DNA of 64,000 bases from Saturnia japonica (GCA_033032175.1 CM065328.1:7564690-7628689); one strand, 5' to 3'; shown: positions 21,405 through 33,339, counted from the first letter of the stretch. A program made the numbers and translations. Notes: generated from the letters alone by a model not told the origin.

Positions 21405-21985
21405 AGATTTATTGTTGTTTTGTTACGACACAGAAATATAACTTCTTACGTGCGTACGTAAATAAGTATACACATTTTTTTTTAATTCCTTTAATATAAG
21501 CTAAGTAGGTACAACAAGTATTCTGTGAGTGAACCACGGGTAAAACATTAGTTAAAACAAAGAATAAAACATTAGTTAAAAAATCATCTAAAACCGATAT
21601 AAAACAATTTATAAATGAATTGATATTTTTTATTATACAAAAATTGTAACATTTATAAAATATGTTACACAAATTGCAATTCCATGAAACACGTGTTACG
21701 TAAAATGCAATATCATCTGAATTGCAACGACCCTTGTTGTGTCGGGATTATGGAGGCTCGTAAATCTTTAAGGGTCACTTTAGGGACACGTTTACATATG
21801 AGATTAGAGATGAGCGTACATTTGTCGACAAATTCAATTATTCACATTACAACTAAGACTAATTAGGCCAATTTAAAAATCTCAATAGCTATCTAGGTAT
21901 AAATGTTATTAATGGGAAATTGGAGTTTATTTTTAAGTTATAAGAAAACTCAAGTTCACTAAAAGGGCAATGGAGAGGGCTATGG
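21405..21985. other. Non-coding AT-rich stretch, no gene seen
   Basis: Short frames only. Nothing recognised. Confidence 0.5.
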
Positions 21986-21989
21986 TCGG

Positions 21990-22383
21990 AGTTTCTCTGC
22001 GTGGCTTATTCGGTCACGGTAAAATTAACGGTCGAAAGTGAAAGAAAGTTAATTAGGTAAGCCCAATTTCGAAAAAGAGGCCAATCGTCGAATCCAACTC
22101 GGTTTGGTAACGTTCGGGAACTTCGTAGCATCTTCTCGTCCGAGATATATCTCAAGACGAAAGTTATCCAGTCTGTGTTGCTAGTGATTATTTACTGAAG
22201 CATGTTTACTAACGATGGGTCTGATAAGAACGCTCAAGGTTACTCAAAGGGGAATGGTCATCCTCGGAGTTTCTCTCCGTGAATAAAATCAGTTACACAA
22301 AAGAACTAAAGTCACCGAAATAACTCTCAGAATTGCTAAATTTATGCGGCAATGGGTAGGGCATATTGTTGTATTGGCAGACC
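21990..22383 (+). pseudogene. RTE-type LINE relic, C-terminal part, rearranged
   Basis: CGAAAAAGAGGCCAATCGTC, GAATCCAACTCGGTTTGGTA and GCGTTCGGGAA-like text at 22070-22125 match 49975-50030 of the large RTE copy. CTTCTCGTCCGAGATATATC then AAGACGAAAGTTATCC matches 50041-50085. Two copies of an AAAGGG-ATGG-TTTCTCT block (about 21962-22000 and 22238-22280) suggest an internal duplication. The copy ends near CAATGGGTAGGGCATATTGT (about 22349) where a T-run begins another element. All frames are broken. Confidence 0.65.
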
Positions 22384-23285
22384 CTTTTTTTAACGTGGAG
22401 AAACCTGTCATGGGTACACACCCGCCCGGGGGGACGAGTGGTTATGTGAGACTCCTACTCACTAAAATTCCACGGTATATCATTCGCAGCCTCGATGGGG
22501 CGACGCGTGACCTGCAGATAGTATACTACCGCGTCACCGGCCTAAACAGGAGATAGCTCAGTACAGCCTAGTTGTCTCTTCCATCCAGGACGTGATCTCG
22601 CAGAAGGAGACTATTGCCGTCCATACCTTCTCGCTGCCAAGCATGGCTCTCACTGTAGTGTTGTAATTACAAACACAGTATGAGGAGCAACACAGACTAT
22701 ATTATTTTAATTACAAGTTTACAATTATTGACTTTAGTTTTAGAGACACAAAGCGTACGCGTTCATCTTGGTGTGTAAGGCCGGAAACCCGGTCATTGGT
22801 ACTTAGACTATATAAAGATACACAGAGACAAGCAATGTTGTCCGCTCTATTACACTCACCACGCTCAACAGCGAGAGACCTACTCTTACCGCCGTGGCCA
22901 GAACTCGGCGCTGTCTCTCCCAAGTAGCACACTCAGTAAGAGTGTGCTGCGCCGAGTCTTCGACAGCACCGCATTCATGGCACGCGGCGGTCGTCTCCCT
23001 TCGTGTAATCCGGTGCAGGTACCAGCCAAAACACACGTGGTTGTTCAGGTTGGTGTATCTATACACGGCGGGGGGCCGGCGAGCACAAAGGCCACCCCCG
23101 CGGACACCGACCGGTGTCCACGAATCACCCTTAACGCCACAACATGCTACGTGCCCCGTAGACGGCCATACTCCGCACGACTCCCGCGTATAACTGGCGG
23201 GAGCCCGCACCCGGTCCACCCAAGTTCGGGAGGAGCCGACCAAGAGCCACCGCCACTCCCACTATGCGCGGTCCGAGTCCCCTGA
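22384..23285 (-). mobile_element. R1-clade LINE tail, decayed and internally deleted
   Basis: Minus strand. The poly(A) side is the T-run at 22384-22390, next to TAACGTGGAGAAACCTG, whose complement is the familiar end of lepidopteran R1-type LINEs. Near 23270-23160 the minus strand encodes VAVALGRLLPNLGGPGAGSR and LYAGVVRSMAVYGA, the conserved region after the RT core of R1-type elements. A deletion then joins it to a C-terminal part with GWYLHRITRRETTAACHECG and QHTLTEC. The left side (22560-22740) may include extra inserted sequence. The 5' limit at about 23283 meets a (TGAA)n-like tract. Confidence 0.65.
22803..23115 (-). pseudogene. R1-type ORF2, C-terminal zinc-knuckle domain
   Basis: On the minus strand, about 100 codons contain CHECGAVEDSAQHTLTEC, a C-X2-C-X7-H-X4-C zinc knuckle characteristic of the C-terminus of R1-clade LINE proteins (it probably binds nucleic acid during target-primed integration). 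It is preceded by the FGWYLHRITRRETTAACH segment. The frame stays open to about 22803. The N-terminal side of the same open frame (up to 23243) is out of register with the true coding frame, because a deletion of unknown size separates it from the LYAGVVRSMA block. Confidence 0.65.
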
Positions 23286-23330
23286 AATGAATGATGAATG
23301 AATGAATGACTGAATGGGATGATTTAATGA
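23283..23330. repeat. TGAA/ATGA simple repeat
   Basis: TGAAATGAATGATGAATGAA and on to about 23316. It resembles the short-repeat tails that end RTE elements here (50514-50528, 19828-19842). (AG)n follows at 23389-23407. Confidence 0.6.
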
Positions 23331-23414
23331 CGGTTGCGAGAAACCGCTGGTTGTGAATTGTGCAGGAACGATCGTTTTTGGCAATTTTTGAGAGAGAGAG
23401 AGAGAGTAGTGAAT

Positions 23415-23735
23415 GTTTTGGATGAAGTTTTTGGCGGGACGTTGATCTGTCATATAATTCAATTCATAAAATTATATTATTTGGTCTCATACAATATAAT
23501 TTTGGCGGCATTTTACGTGATGTAGTTTGCTTATCGTGCACAAGTGAACTGTATTGATAATAACCAGAAAAATGCATTTTAAGTTGCAGCATAAACTCTC
23601 TGTATATGTTTAACAAGGAAGCCGCCAGAGCTTTGTGTGAAGATTATAAGAATAATTAGAGACAAAATAATATTGTATTCACGTGATGTTGGCAGGATTT
23701 TGGATAAGCACAGTTGTCATTAAATAAAAATAAGA
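23415..23735 (+). repeat. Dispersed repeat family H, copy 2
   Basis: Matches 46160-46475 in order: GACGTTGATCTGTCAT, AATTCAATTCATAAAATTAT, ATATAATTTTGGCGG, TTACGTGATGTAGTTTGC, GTGCACAAGTGAACTG, AACTCTCTGTATATG, and ATGTTGGCAGGATTTTGGAT with CACAGTT. About 320 bp, no coding capacity, not recognised as a named family. Confidence 0.6.
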
Positions 23736-23739
23736 AGAA

Positions 23740-24305
23740 GAACGTATTTTTTTAAAGTTGCACTCCCCTTCTTAGTATTAAATTAAACATTTTTCTCTAG
23801 GCTGTAAGTTGACCTTATTTGGGGCTTTATATTATGTACAACATATCAAAGTATAGTCGTTTCTAAGTTAGTACATCTACTTCATCTTATAGCTTAAGAG
23901 CTTATAACGAATTTTGAGAAGGTATTTTGAGCCAGCGACATTTTTGGGTACAAGTTACATGTGATTGTAGTAAAGAATGAAAAGTCTGGCTGACCGTTTG
24001 GGGTCTTTTTTTGCAAATGATACACAGTTATGATGCCCAGAAAGACTATTTTTGTTCATATAAGTCTTATATAATCTAAATTTGCTATGTTAGATACTCT
24101 ACTAACTGCTAACTAACTGTAGTTAGTAATATTAGACAATTTACGAGGATTTATCGATAAAATAATTCTAATTCTGAGTAACACTATTAACGAATATACT
24201 CTTTCAAAAGATCGGTCGGTAACAATAATATAAATAGCTACAAGTTCTAAATTTATATAGTTCCGAACATAAATATATGGATCGTATATTTTTAATATTG
24301 TATAA
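23740..24305. other. Non-coding AT-rich stretch, no gene seen
   Basis: Nothing recognised. Confidence 0.55.
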
Positions 24306-24317
24306 TTATAATTGTAC

Positions 24318-24560
24318 ATACTAGCAAACTCGGCCACGCGTTGCTATATCGTTTTAAAGTCCATAGGTAACATTGATTCGATCGCTACCAAACTTTGCAG
24401 GATCACCCACTGGGCTAATATAAAGATTGTATGAAAGTTTCAGAAAAATCACTCCAGATGTTTAGGCGTTACATACAAATTTCAATTTTAATTTATAAGA
24501 TAAGAAGCAGAATATTAATATTAATATTTTAAAACGTTGGCCATTGTTAAGCCTTACACA
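24318..24560 (+). repeat. Probable dispersed repeat (ACTAGCAAACTCGGC start)
   Basis: ACTAGCAAACTCGGCCACGC and then a GATCACCCACTGGGCTAATA stretch look like a degraded lepidopteran repeat of the CTAG-bounded type. This is from recognition only, as no second copy was found in the window. Confidence 0.3.
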
Positions 24561-24569
24561 AGATAGGAA

Positions 24570-26155
24570 GGCAGTTACCTTTTTTAGAGGTAGTTCAGTT
24601 ACTAAAATTTACCTAGATCAAGCTAAAATTGGGCTTATGAATCTGTGAAGATTTTATCAAACACCTTGACTAACACAGTTACACCTTACTTATGCTTCTT
24701 ATTTAGTTATCATAAATTTTTACTTATAGAACAAAGTTGACTAGACATGACATACTGCATCTAGAAGTAAAGCAAAATGTTGACTCATTTTCCTTCACAA
24801 TTACATTCATTGTTCAAAAAACGCAAATGTAACGCAACAATTTATATAGAAGATATTATAAGGAAATCGCGCGCTTTTGCTCCAAACAATAAAGAGAACC
24901 TAATCATTGTGTCATTTATGAACAATTCGCTATTCAGGGTAGAATTATTTGGACACACTGTCAGATTGTTTGCATAGCAAGGTAAATTGAAAATCTATTA
25001 AACCCCCGAAACGAGTAATCTATTCATTGAGGCCATTGCAATGATCCCAAACATGATATCTCTGCTGTAAGTTGGTGATGAGTTAGGTATCCTACAGATT
25101 GCAGATGACGCTGCAGCATCAGGTTAGGGTTTTTCTAACGTCATTGAAGTAAGTTAGTAATAGAGTTCTAAGTCTCGACTCAATCTCACACCTATGCTCA
25201 AATCTAATTTCAACTTGAAAAGTGCTGATAATCTTCAAATGGGTGAAAATATTTTATTTATACTTGATTAAGTCACCTTTCACATGAAAAAAACAAGATC
25301 AAAATTGGTAAGCTACAATACCACAGACAGACACATAAACTTATAACACCCCACTTTTTGTGTCGAGAGTAAAAATATAAATAAATAAATAATAATAATA
25401 TAGTAAATAATATGCGAAATATATAACATTTTTAATATTAACGTATTGGAATTGCCATGGATGAATGAACGTGGTCGTGAAAAAAAGAAATTTTTACACC
25501 CATATTATTCATTTGGTTACCTGGTTTAAATACACACAATACAAAAACACACAGGATTGTCATTGTAAAGATCCAATTCTGAAATCCATGTAGGAGAAGT
25601 CGCGAGCAGAAGTGTTGAACTGAAGAACTAATTTTGGGAAATCTAATGAATGTTTTAAATTAATAAAAACGTTTCAGATTCTTTCTTTTATCTTTGAAAT
25701 TGTATGAATATATTTAGTTCATAAAACTTAGGTCATTATAACTATTTTTTTCAATTTTTCATACCTAGTGAAGCATTAACTTAATGACTTGAAAATATTT
25801 ACTATAAAATAAATAAATTTCTTGCTCTATATACAGAGTAGCGGTGTGTATCGTTAAAAGAAAATCCCTCACAGCTAGCTTATAAGACTGATCCGGTCTT
25901 CTGTAATCCCAGATGCCTCGAGGCGAGAGCTGTTCGTATTGACCAATCTTACTGCGAATTTATTTTTTCGTTCACTTTTCTCGGAAACAATATTATAGAA
26001 TTTGGAACAGAGCTAGGTTGTACTAGGTAAAAGCAAAGGAAAAATTTCTTAATCGAATATTCACGAAGCATCTATTGTGGACGTCAAAGAGGTTAGACTA
26101 AATTAATTACGAAAATTCGTAGGCACAATAGTTTAAAATATCTTTTTTTTTGCTC
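24570..26155. other. Non-coding stretch, no gene seen
   Basis: No gene. A 66-codon frame at 24777 has no recognisable features. Nothing repeated was found. Confidence 0.55.
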
Positions 26156-26159
26156 ATTA

Positions 26160-26490
26160 CATATTATCTAGCAATCAGTGGACTTTCATTAAGAGATATA
26201 TGTGAAATTATCCGAACATTATTGTTCAATATAATTCGCAGTTTTTAAAGGCTACCTATCAGTTACAGAGTGTAAATATGTGTTGAGAATAAACACTTAA
26301 CAATTTTAAGTTTTTTCATGATTTCTAAGAATATTATTGACAATTTTGGAGTATATCAATTGAGGAATAACATAAGCTTCCCATTTAATTATTTTTTATA
26401 CTTAAACCTGAACATACAAACCAACACAGAGACTATTGATCTCTATCAGGAAATGTACAAAAGAAAATCATGTACAAACAGAACAAAAGA
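26160..26490 (+). repeat. Dispersed repeat family E, degenerate copy
   Basis: Carries TATATCAATTGAGGAATAAC then ATAAGCTTCCCAT, corresponding to TATCAATTGAACAATGACAT and ATAAGCATCCTAT at 34863-34895, and ends with CAGGAAATGTACAAAAGAAA like the end of other copies. Left limit uncertain. Confidence 0.45.
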
Positions 26491-26499
26491 TTAATAACA

Positions 26500-27455
26500 T
26501 AGGTATTGCTTACTACTCCAAATAATTCATAGTAGTGAAGTTTTAATTAGTTCTTGACGTTTACAATCCAAGATAATAGAGAAAGAATAATTTCAAAAAG
26601 AAATTGTAAAATTCCAAGCTCTCACAAAAATCTTATGATGACAAAAGATGCCGTAATTGTGGCTTCCGTTGAGAGATGAATGAGTTGTCAAAATACAAAT
26701 GGTCTGCGGTCGGTGCGGTCTTTCATAAGTTTGCAGTATCCTTATAATTTTGACACGCTGAAGTAAGACTGCCGGCTGTAGACGGAAAGTAGAATGGGGC
26801 TTGTCTGACGTTGATAGTTGACAAAAACTGACACTCGCTGAATTCTTATAAGGAAATTATAGATTTTTATAATGGGATCACTTTTGCTTACAACTCTATA
26901 TCTAGCAGTAAAAATCTATATAGAATTATTATGAGTGCTCTATTTATTAGCAACATGTAAGATGGTTGTTGCTCCCTACGTCTACAGGCTTTTGGCGCTC
27001 AATCCTAAAGAGTATCCTAAATGGAGGCAAAGGTAAGTAGAATTTGCTGAAAACATTGGCTGGTTTTATTAGTTCGGTGACAGGAGAATTTTATATTACA
27101 ACTAAAATAAATAACGAGGTAAGACAATAACGGAAAATAGTATGTATAAAAAATATGAAGCTTCCAATATATTTCTTGAAAATTTACATAGCTCGTGGAA
27201 TACTGAGTATAAGTATTAGCAATTGCAGGGTTTTTAAATTTTATAGATTTTTTTATATGTAGTAAAATCCATGATAAACAGAAGATGTTATGTAGCTTCT
27301 CGAACGCTGCCCAAACGTGTTGGATTGGATGATTGAACTCTTTCTCGTAGTTGGACTTACTTAACTATATTTGTTTCATCGTCGATCGTTAATTTTACTA
27401 GGTAATCTCAAATTTGTAAATATGTAATACTTTCAAAATACCCGTCCCCCTAAAT
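26500..27455. other. Non-coding stretch, no gene seen
   Basis: Nothing recognised. No supported host exon. Confidence 0.5.
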
Positions 27456-27459
27456 TAGG

Positions 27460-27505
27460 TTACATCGTCACTAAATGTCAGGTAAGGTTGTGGACACCGG
27501 ATGAA
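27460..27505 (+). repeat. Dispersed repeat family A, small fragment
   Basis: GGTTACATCGTCACTAAATG then CAGGTAAGGTTGTGGACACC matches the right end of family A. Confidence 0.5.
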
Positions 27506-27604
27506 ACAAATGCATATTACTTGCTATTATTCGATCAACCCAACGTCTCACTTAATACCAATAATGTATTTATTATTTCATATGTTATACGGTTATTATT
27601 ATTA

Positions 27605-27740
27605 TAAATCCGATATTTCCTGATAGATATCCTAAGGTATGAAGGACAATGATCACGAATATGTAATTTAACAAAATATAAATCTGTCCGTCTGTTTATA
27701 TGTGCGGTTTAAATTCAAAAACTACTTTAGCTCATGTCAC
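27605..27740 (-). repeat. Dispersed repeat family E, reverse fragment
   Basis: CCTGATAGATATCCTAAGGT, GAAGGACAATGATCACGAAT and CTGTCCGTCTGTTTATATGT are reverse complements of blocks at 34940-35035 and 46880-46960. It ends close to the 5' limit of the LINE at 27770. Confidence 0.55.
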
Positions 27741-27769
27741 TGGTCAATTGATAAGCTATAAAAGTTTCA

Positions 27770-29137
27770 ATGATAATTTTAAGTTCCATAGCTCCTAATC
27801 ATTTTCGACCTATCTCTATTCTTCCCTTCCTTTCCAAAATTTTGGAATCTATTGTCAATAAACAAGTTACTTCTTTCCTCACTGACAACGATCTATTAAA
27901 TCAATTTCAGTCTGGCTTTCGAACCGCCCACAGTACTACTACTGCTCTGCTTAAGATCACGGAAGATGTTAGATCTAATATGGAAAAAGGTATGGTCACA
28001 TTATTGGTCCTTATTGATTTTAGCAAGGCATTTAATGCTGTTGACCACGATCTTCTGATTGCCGCTCTTTCTTGTCTTCAGTTTTCACCCTTAGCACTGG
28101 AATGGTTTTCTTCTTATCTCCGAGATCGTCACCAGGCTGTTCGCGTCTATGATGGCGAATCAGATTGGTGTGCTCTAGAAGCTGGCGTTCCCTAAGGCGG
28201 CATTCTTTCTCCGTTACTTTTTTCTATTTTTATAAACTTACTTACGCCTATTTTACAGTCCCACTACCATCTCTATGCTGATGACCTGCAATTGTATCTG
28301 CATTGCGAAATAAAGAATCTTCCTTCTATAATCAAAAATTTAAACAAGGACCTCTCAAGTTTACTTTCCTGGTCTGAATCTTACGGGATTTATGTTAATC
28401 CAACTAAGTGTCAATCCATTATAATTGGTAGCTCAAAACAGCTTGCTAAAATAGACTTTAATTCGTTGACTCCTCTTCAATACAATAAATGTACCATGCC
28501 TTACTTAACTACGGTGAAAAATCTTGGTATCATTTTCGATACTAAATTATGCTGGGCAGACCAAGTCAAGGAAGTTAGTAGAAAATTTTATGCTTCTCTT
28601 CATTCCCTCATGCGTTTGAAAAACTTTCTTCCTGTTAATACTAAGATTTCCCTAGTGAATACTCTTCTTCTACCACTTCTGGATTATGCAGACGTTGCTT
28701 ACTTGGACCTCTCAGAAGATCTCTTAAATAAATTTGATCGTCTACTCAATAACTGTATCCGTTTCATCTTCCGTCTTCGGAAGTTTGATCATGTTTCTGA
28801 ATACCGAGCCAGGTTGAAATGGCTACCTATTCGGCAACGTAGGAATATAAGAATACTTTGTCTTCTTTTCTCCGTACTTAATAATCCCAAATCCCCTAAA
28901 TATTTAAAAACACTTTTTCAATCTCTCACGGATACGCATAATAGACAGCTGAGGTCTTCTGATTCTTTAATTCTCAGTATACCAAGTCATCATACTAATT
29001 TCCGCGACCAATCCTTCGCCGTTACATCAGCACGACTGTGGAATTCGCTTCCTATCAATATCCAACTGGCCAACTCTCGAAATTCCTTCAAGTATTCGCT
29101 ACGTAGGTTTTACTTGGAGCAATTGAATACATCTTAA
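27770..29137 (+). pseudogene. LINE reverse transcriptase with one in-frame stop
   Basis: One frame runs from 27770 to 29137 with a single TAA at 28193-28195. Order of motifs: NHFRPISILPFLSKILE, FQSGFRTAHSTTTALL, LLVLIDFSKAFNAVDH (RT motif A with the first catalytic Asp), LEAGVP then the stop where family members have Gln of the GVPQG motif B, GGILSPLLFSIFIN, HLYADDLQLYL (motif C, YADD), TKCQSIIIGSS, KNLGIIFDTKL, and the C-terminal SARLWNSLP. The N-terminal endonuclease is absent through truncation. A CAA-to-TAA change would explain the stop. Clade assignment (CR1/L2/Jockey group) is by general appearance. Confidence 0.8.
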
Positions 29138-29312
29138 TAATATATAATCTTAATAATCGTTATAATCTTTTTTTTTTTTACTTAACATTATGCACACCTT
29201 GCATATACCTTTCCCTTGCTCCCTTGGAAGACTGGCAGAGAATGCTTTTTAGCATTAAGTCCTCCATTTGTACTTTTTTTTTGTGCAATAAAGAATATAT
29301 ATATATATAATT
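27770..29312 (+). mobile_element. CR1/L2-like LINE, 5'-truncated
   Basis: The RT part of a non-LTR retrotransposon, about 1.37 kb of coding sequence, followed by a 3' UTR. The UTR includes GGAAGACTGGCAGAGAATGC, TTTAGCATTAAGTCC and GTGCAATAAAGAATATATA, ending in a (TA)n tract (29294-29310). I recognise this 3' UTR as common in Lepidoptera. The 5' break lies near 27770, where the RT begins in the middle of its N-terminal fingers. Such 5' truncation is typical of target-primed reverse transcription. One stop interrupts the frame. Confidence 0.8.
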
Positions 29313-29324
29313 TTAGGAATCTTA

Positions 29325-29550
29325 AAAAAAGAGAATGTTTTTATTAATTCTTAACGTATTTCAATGAAATTTTGTAAACGGGAAGTCATTCCATAATTGA
29401 TGTGTTGTATGAATTATCATGAATACTTTTAGAAATCGCAAAAAAAGTTATTAAAAAGAAATATTTGTATTAACTCTCAACCAATTTTGATAAAATTTTG
29501 AACAAGGGAAGTCAAAGTCATTCTGCAAATAAGCTATATGTATTATTATT
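29325..29550 (-). repeat. Two side-by-side family E fragments (reverse)
   Basis: Unit 1 (about 29325-29420) has TTTTATTAATTCTTAACGTA, TTTCAATGAAATTTTGTAAA, then GGGAAGTCATTCC. Unit 2 (about 29430-29545) has GTATTAACTCTCAACCAATT, TTGATAAAATTTTGAACAAG and GGAAGTCAAAGTCATTC. Both are reverse complements of the family E block at 34760-34830. The two units are in the same orientation and adjacent. Confidence 0.5.
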
Positions 29551-29554
29551 AATA

Positions 29555-32500
29555 TGAGTATAAATAAAATTACGAGACAAAAATAATAACTACGTGTACC
29601 TGTACATGGTAATACAGACAATACAATCTGGAATCGTAAATGATTTCCTATAGCGTTTGCGTCAAAGACGTTTAATTTCAACACGAGCACTAGAACAAAA
29701 TGTAAATGTACCGAGAACAATTATACGAACTAATGGATATGAAAATTACTCCTAGAAATTGGTTCCTTGGAAGCTATTTTAGCTTCTAATGTTCTATGAA
29801 ATCGAAGTTACATTGCTGTTGATATTCTGAAGAGATTACTTAAACCGCACGGGTAAGTCTTTGTAGTCAAAAATTAATTTACTTTTAGATATTTTTCTTT
29901 TTAAGTTTTCAGTTGGTAACTAAATTAAGTGATATTATAAATCCTCTAATAACGGATTCACATTTTAGCTTAATATAGAAAGGGGTCAGTTTCTACAATA
30001 TCAGAAAAAACCAATAACTACAGATGTTTTGTAACAGATTTTAATTTTTCAAATTCTTCTAAATATTGTTTACCTTCAAAAACTTTTGTTAGAAAATCTA
30101 TAACATTATTGGTAATTTAGAATCTCCCAGCCACCGTGTTATTTCGGCGTGGAGAAGCATTTCTGCAGGCCAGCATGACAGCAACGACTACCGATGGAAT
30201 ATGGCACCAGCTATCACCGTTGTTCTTGGATTGTAACGTATTTAATATCAGGACAGTAATTTTAACGATTTTCTATAAAAATAAAATATATCGTGTGCAG
30301 TTCACACGTGGTAGCACATAAACGATGCACTTAATCAATACACCACGCTGGCTATGACGCCTTTTCCCAGGGTCTTGTAATATACAGGCGCACACACACA
30401 CGTACAAAGAGAAGACCTATGAAACTCTGTATAATATAGTTTATCTCATTCTCACGCAGGGTATATCCTATACATGTATGTGTTTGTTTCTTTTTAGTGT
30501 CGCTTTCTCGTTTCATCGCGTTTGAAATTACAACGGTACTAAAGAATTTTTCACTTCAAAAGTGATCTAACAGTATTTATTATGAATGATCAATTCACGC
30601 AGTACATAAAAAGCCATCCAAAGTACACAAACAAATCGTTAATTAACGAAACAGATTTCGGTACAACAGTAAGTCATAAATCTCATGAATATAGGCAAAA
30701 CATGCCACTGGGATAGCATACCATTCCTGGTATATGCAAACTTTACATTAACTGTGTTTTAAACGAATTTCATCCATAATAATAACAGAGTAAGGTTCAT
30801 AAAGCCTGTAGTCATAACTTAGCCTACAAATACGGCCCACCATATCGAGTAACCGTTTAAATACGGTTGGATCAAATAGACCAATTTATGATTTATACCT
30901 ACTTATGTTTCGTTAATATTAATTTTGAATATCAGACTATTGAACAATTATTATTTATACTTTGAACCGATTTTTACATTAAGGAAATATATACTCTTTG
31001 TCCCTTTTAGCCTGGGTATAAAATATCAAAATGGTGGTAATTAATTGCTAACATCATTATGTTAGCATCATGTTACCATCACTGAAAATGCTGCGGGATT
31101 TGGCAATTCAAGATTCAAATTTTAAGGTTTTTGAATTGCTGTTGATATTTTTTGACACAGAGCATAGTTCATTTTAAGAAGCCCACGATTGTTAAGACAG
31201 AAATTGTCAAGGGCACAGGACTATTGGAGGTCAATTTCTGTCATTATACCGTTGTTATATTTGTTATTGTTTGAATTTATTTACACCAATCGATTATCGA
31301 TAATCTTTATTATCAGAATAATTACTGTGTTGATATTTTACATTTTTACACCCATACTTCAGTCCCAGACATTCCTTTGCCTTTTATATTATGGTTATAT
31401 AAACGATAATAGTTTGTAAATTTTTCATATCCGGTATTAAAAACTTTTGAATTTGGTCGAATTTGGTCATGCTATCTTGGTATTCATTCTTGTTCTTTAA
31501 TTGTAATACACATACTGTCAAATACAATGCAATCATGTACCGTGCTAACAAAAACTATGGTATAAAAATCCTATACAAAATTATTAATATAAATCCGCCG
31601 TTGAACGGGTTAACCTAATTCTAACTTACAGACATAGTGGATTTGAATCAGCCTAGATTCCTTCTAGATTGCGAACGTTGTGTTCAGAGCGCTAATATAC
31701 AATATCGCAAGTGGTGAGACTTACAATAAGACCAGCTGAATAATGAAAATCGTATGGTGTTTCCACACTTCGAGAAGCTTATATTTTTTAATAGAAATTT
31801 TATATTAGGCCTAGAATTTTTGTTGTATATGTTATTATTTCAAAAATATACCATTAATTGACTTATCCCTTGTGATATAGGAATAAAGTGAAATTTGTGT
31901 TTTGATGTCTTTATACACTCTTTGCCTTATATTAAAAAGTTTTTTTAAGAAAAATACTTCAGAGCCGGTTAAGTATTTATAGTAGTTGATACTACATTTT
32001 GTATACTCTATCTGTTTTACTTTAATTTTTTCTCCATAATTACCAAAATCATTAATGATACATAAAGTAATGTATCTCATTTATTTGTTTTCATGATTAT
32101 TGATATAATCTATATTGTTGTAAGGGTTGGAGTTCTAAAAGTTCATAAATTATATTTGTATCTCTTACGATTTATGAACGGTGTACCTACTCAAATTATA
32201 ACAAAATAAAAAATTAAAACAATAAAGAATATATTATCCAAATTTTGAAGAAGTAATTTTTGAGAACATTTTATTTATAACAACTGGCAACACTTCGCTC
32301 AATAGTGATAATACGCGTTGATATGCTACAATTTAAACGATAACGAGCCTGCTTCATATTCCACGTGTAAACCCGTATACAGTGTTGGCACATGTAAAGT
32401 TATATACTTATGTAGGTATATTACATGATCAATAATATATTGAACTATTTTATGCCAATGTATTTGGAATACGTTCAGTTAGATAGTATTTATCAAATGA

Positions 32501-33335
32501 CAATAACTACTGGAAAAATTACAAAAAGTCATCTGTTATTGCAAGTAAATAGAAACATTGTATCGTACTTATTATGATGTACATAGTGCCGAGATATGGG
32601 TACTCATAGTTGTGCTACGAATAATATACAAGTGGCACAGCAATCCAAGGAGCGTGACAGGCTTGGCATCAAATTACGAGATTGAGTGATAAATTTGATT
32701 CGACGTCGCATGAAGTTTAGCGAGTTTGAAAAGACTACCACGAAATTCAAATGGAGTTAGGCAGGTGATAGTGGGTAGTATAGACTAGATCGTCGGGTTG
32801 ACAACACTGTGAAAATCGCGAATCGGACTTAGCTGAGATTAGCTCAGAACCAAGCTGTACCGAGAGTTTATATTACAAAAGCGGGCAATTCGAGCAATCT
32901 ACAAAATGAGACCTCGCAAATCACTAAAGAACAAGCTCCAGGAATTTAATATCTTAACTTTTCTCTCGCAATAATGCTTGATACTTGAATGGATATTTGT
33001 AAAAAAATTATAAGCTAGATTTTGTCAAAGACCAACACAGTATAATACTAGAAATAGACAAAATTTAGTCGTACAGTGTTTAGATTTAGTAAGACCAATA
33101 AAAGTTTTTTAGGTAATATTCCTCAGGTTTTATACTTAGACAAACCATTGTAATAGGCATAACATTAATTATGTTCAAGGACCATGTCAAGTCGGTTTTA
33201 CTGTCAAAAGATTTATAGGGTGGATCTTTCTGGGCATGATGGTTTTGTTTTTAATTAAAAAATCATTTTTATTTATTAAATTATTAACCGTAAATATTAT
33301 TTATAGAGTTGAAAAAAAAAAGTTAAAAAAAGATA
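29555..33335. other. Long non-coding AT-rich stretch, no gene seen
   Basis: About 3.8 kb with no supported gene, RNA gene or repeat match found by eye. A short CACACACACAC tract lies near 30391-30401. Confidence 0.5.
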
Positions 33336-33339
33336 AACC

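Noticed and set aside
22894..23285. Two plus-strand frames of about 99-113 codons in a GC-rich region
   Set aside because: They are antisense to the R1-type zinc-knuckle region, which explains the GC content and the open frames.
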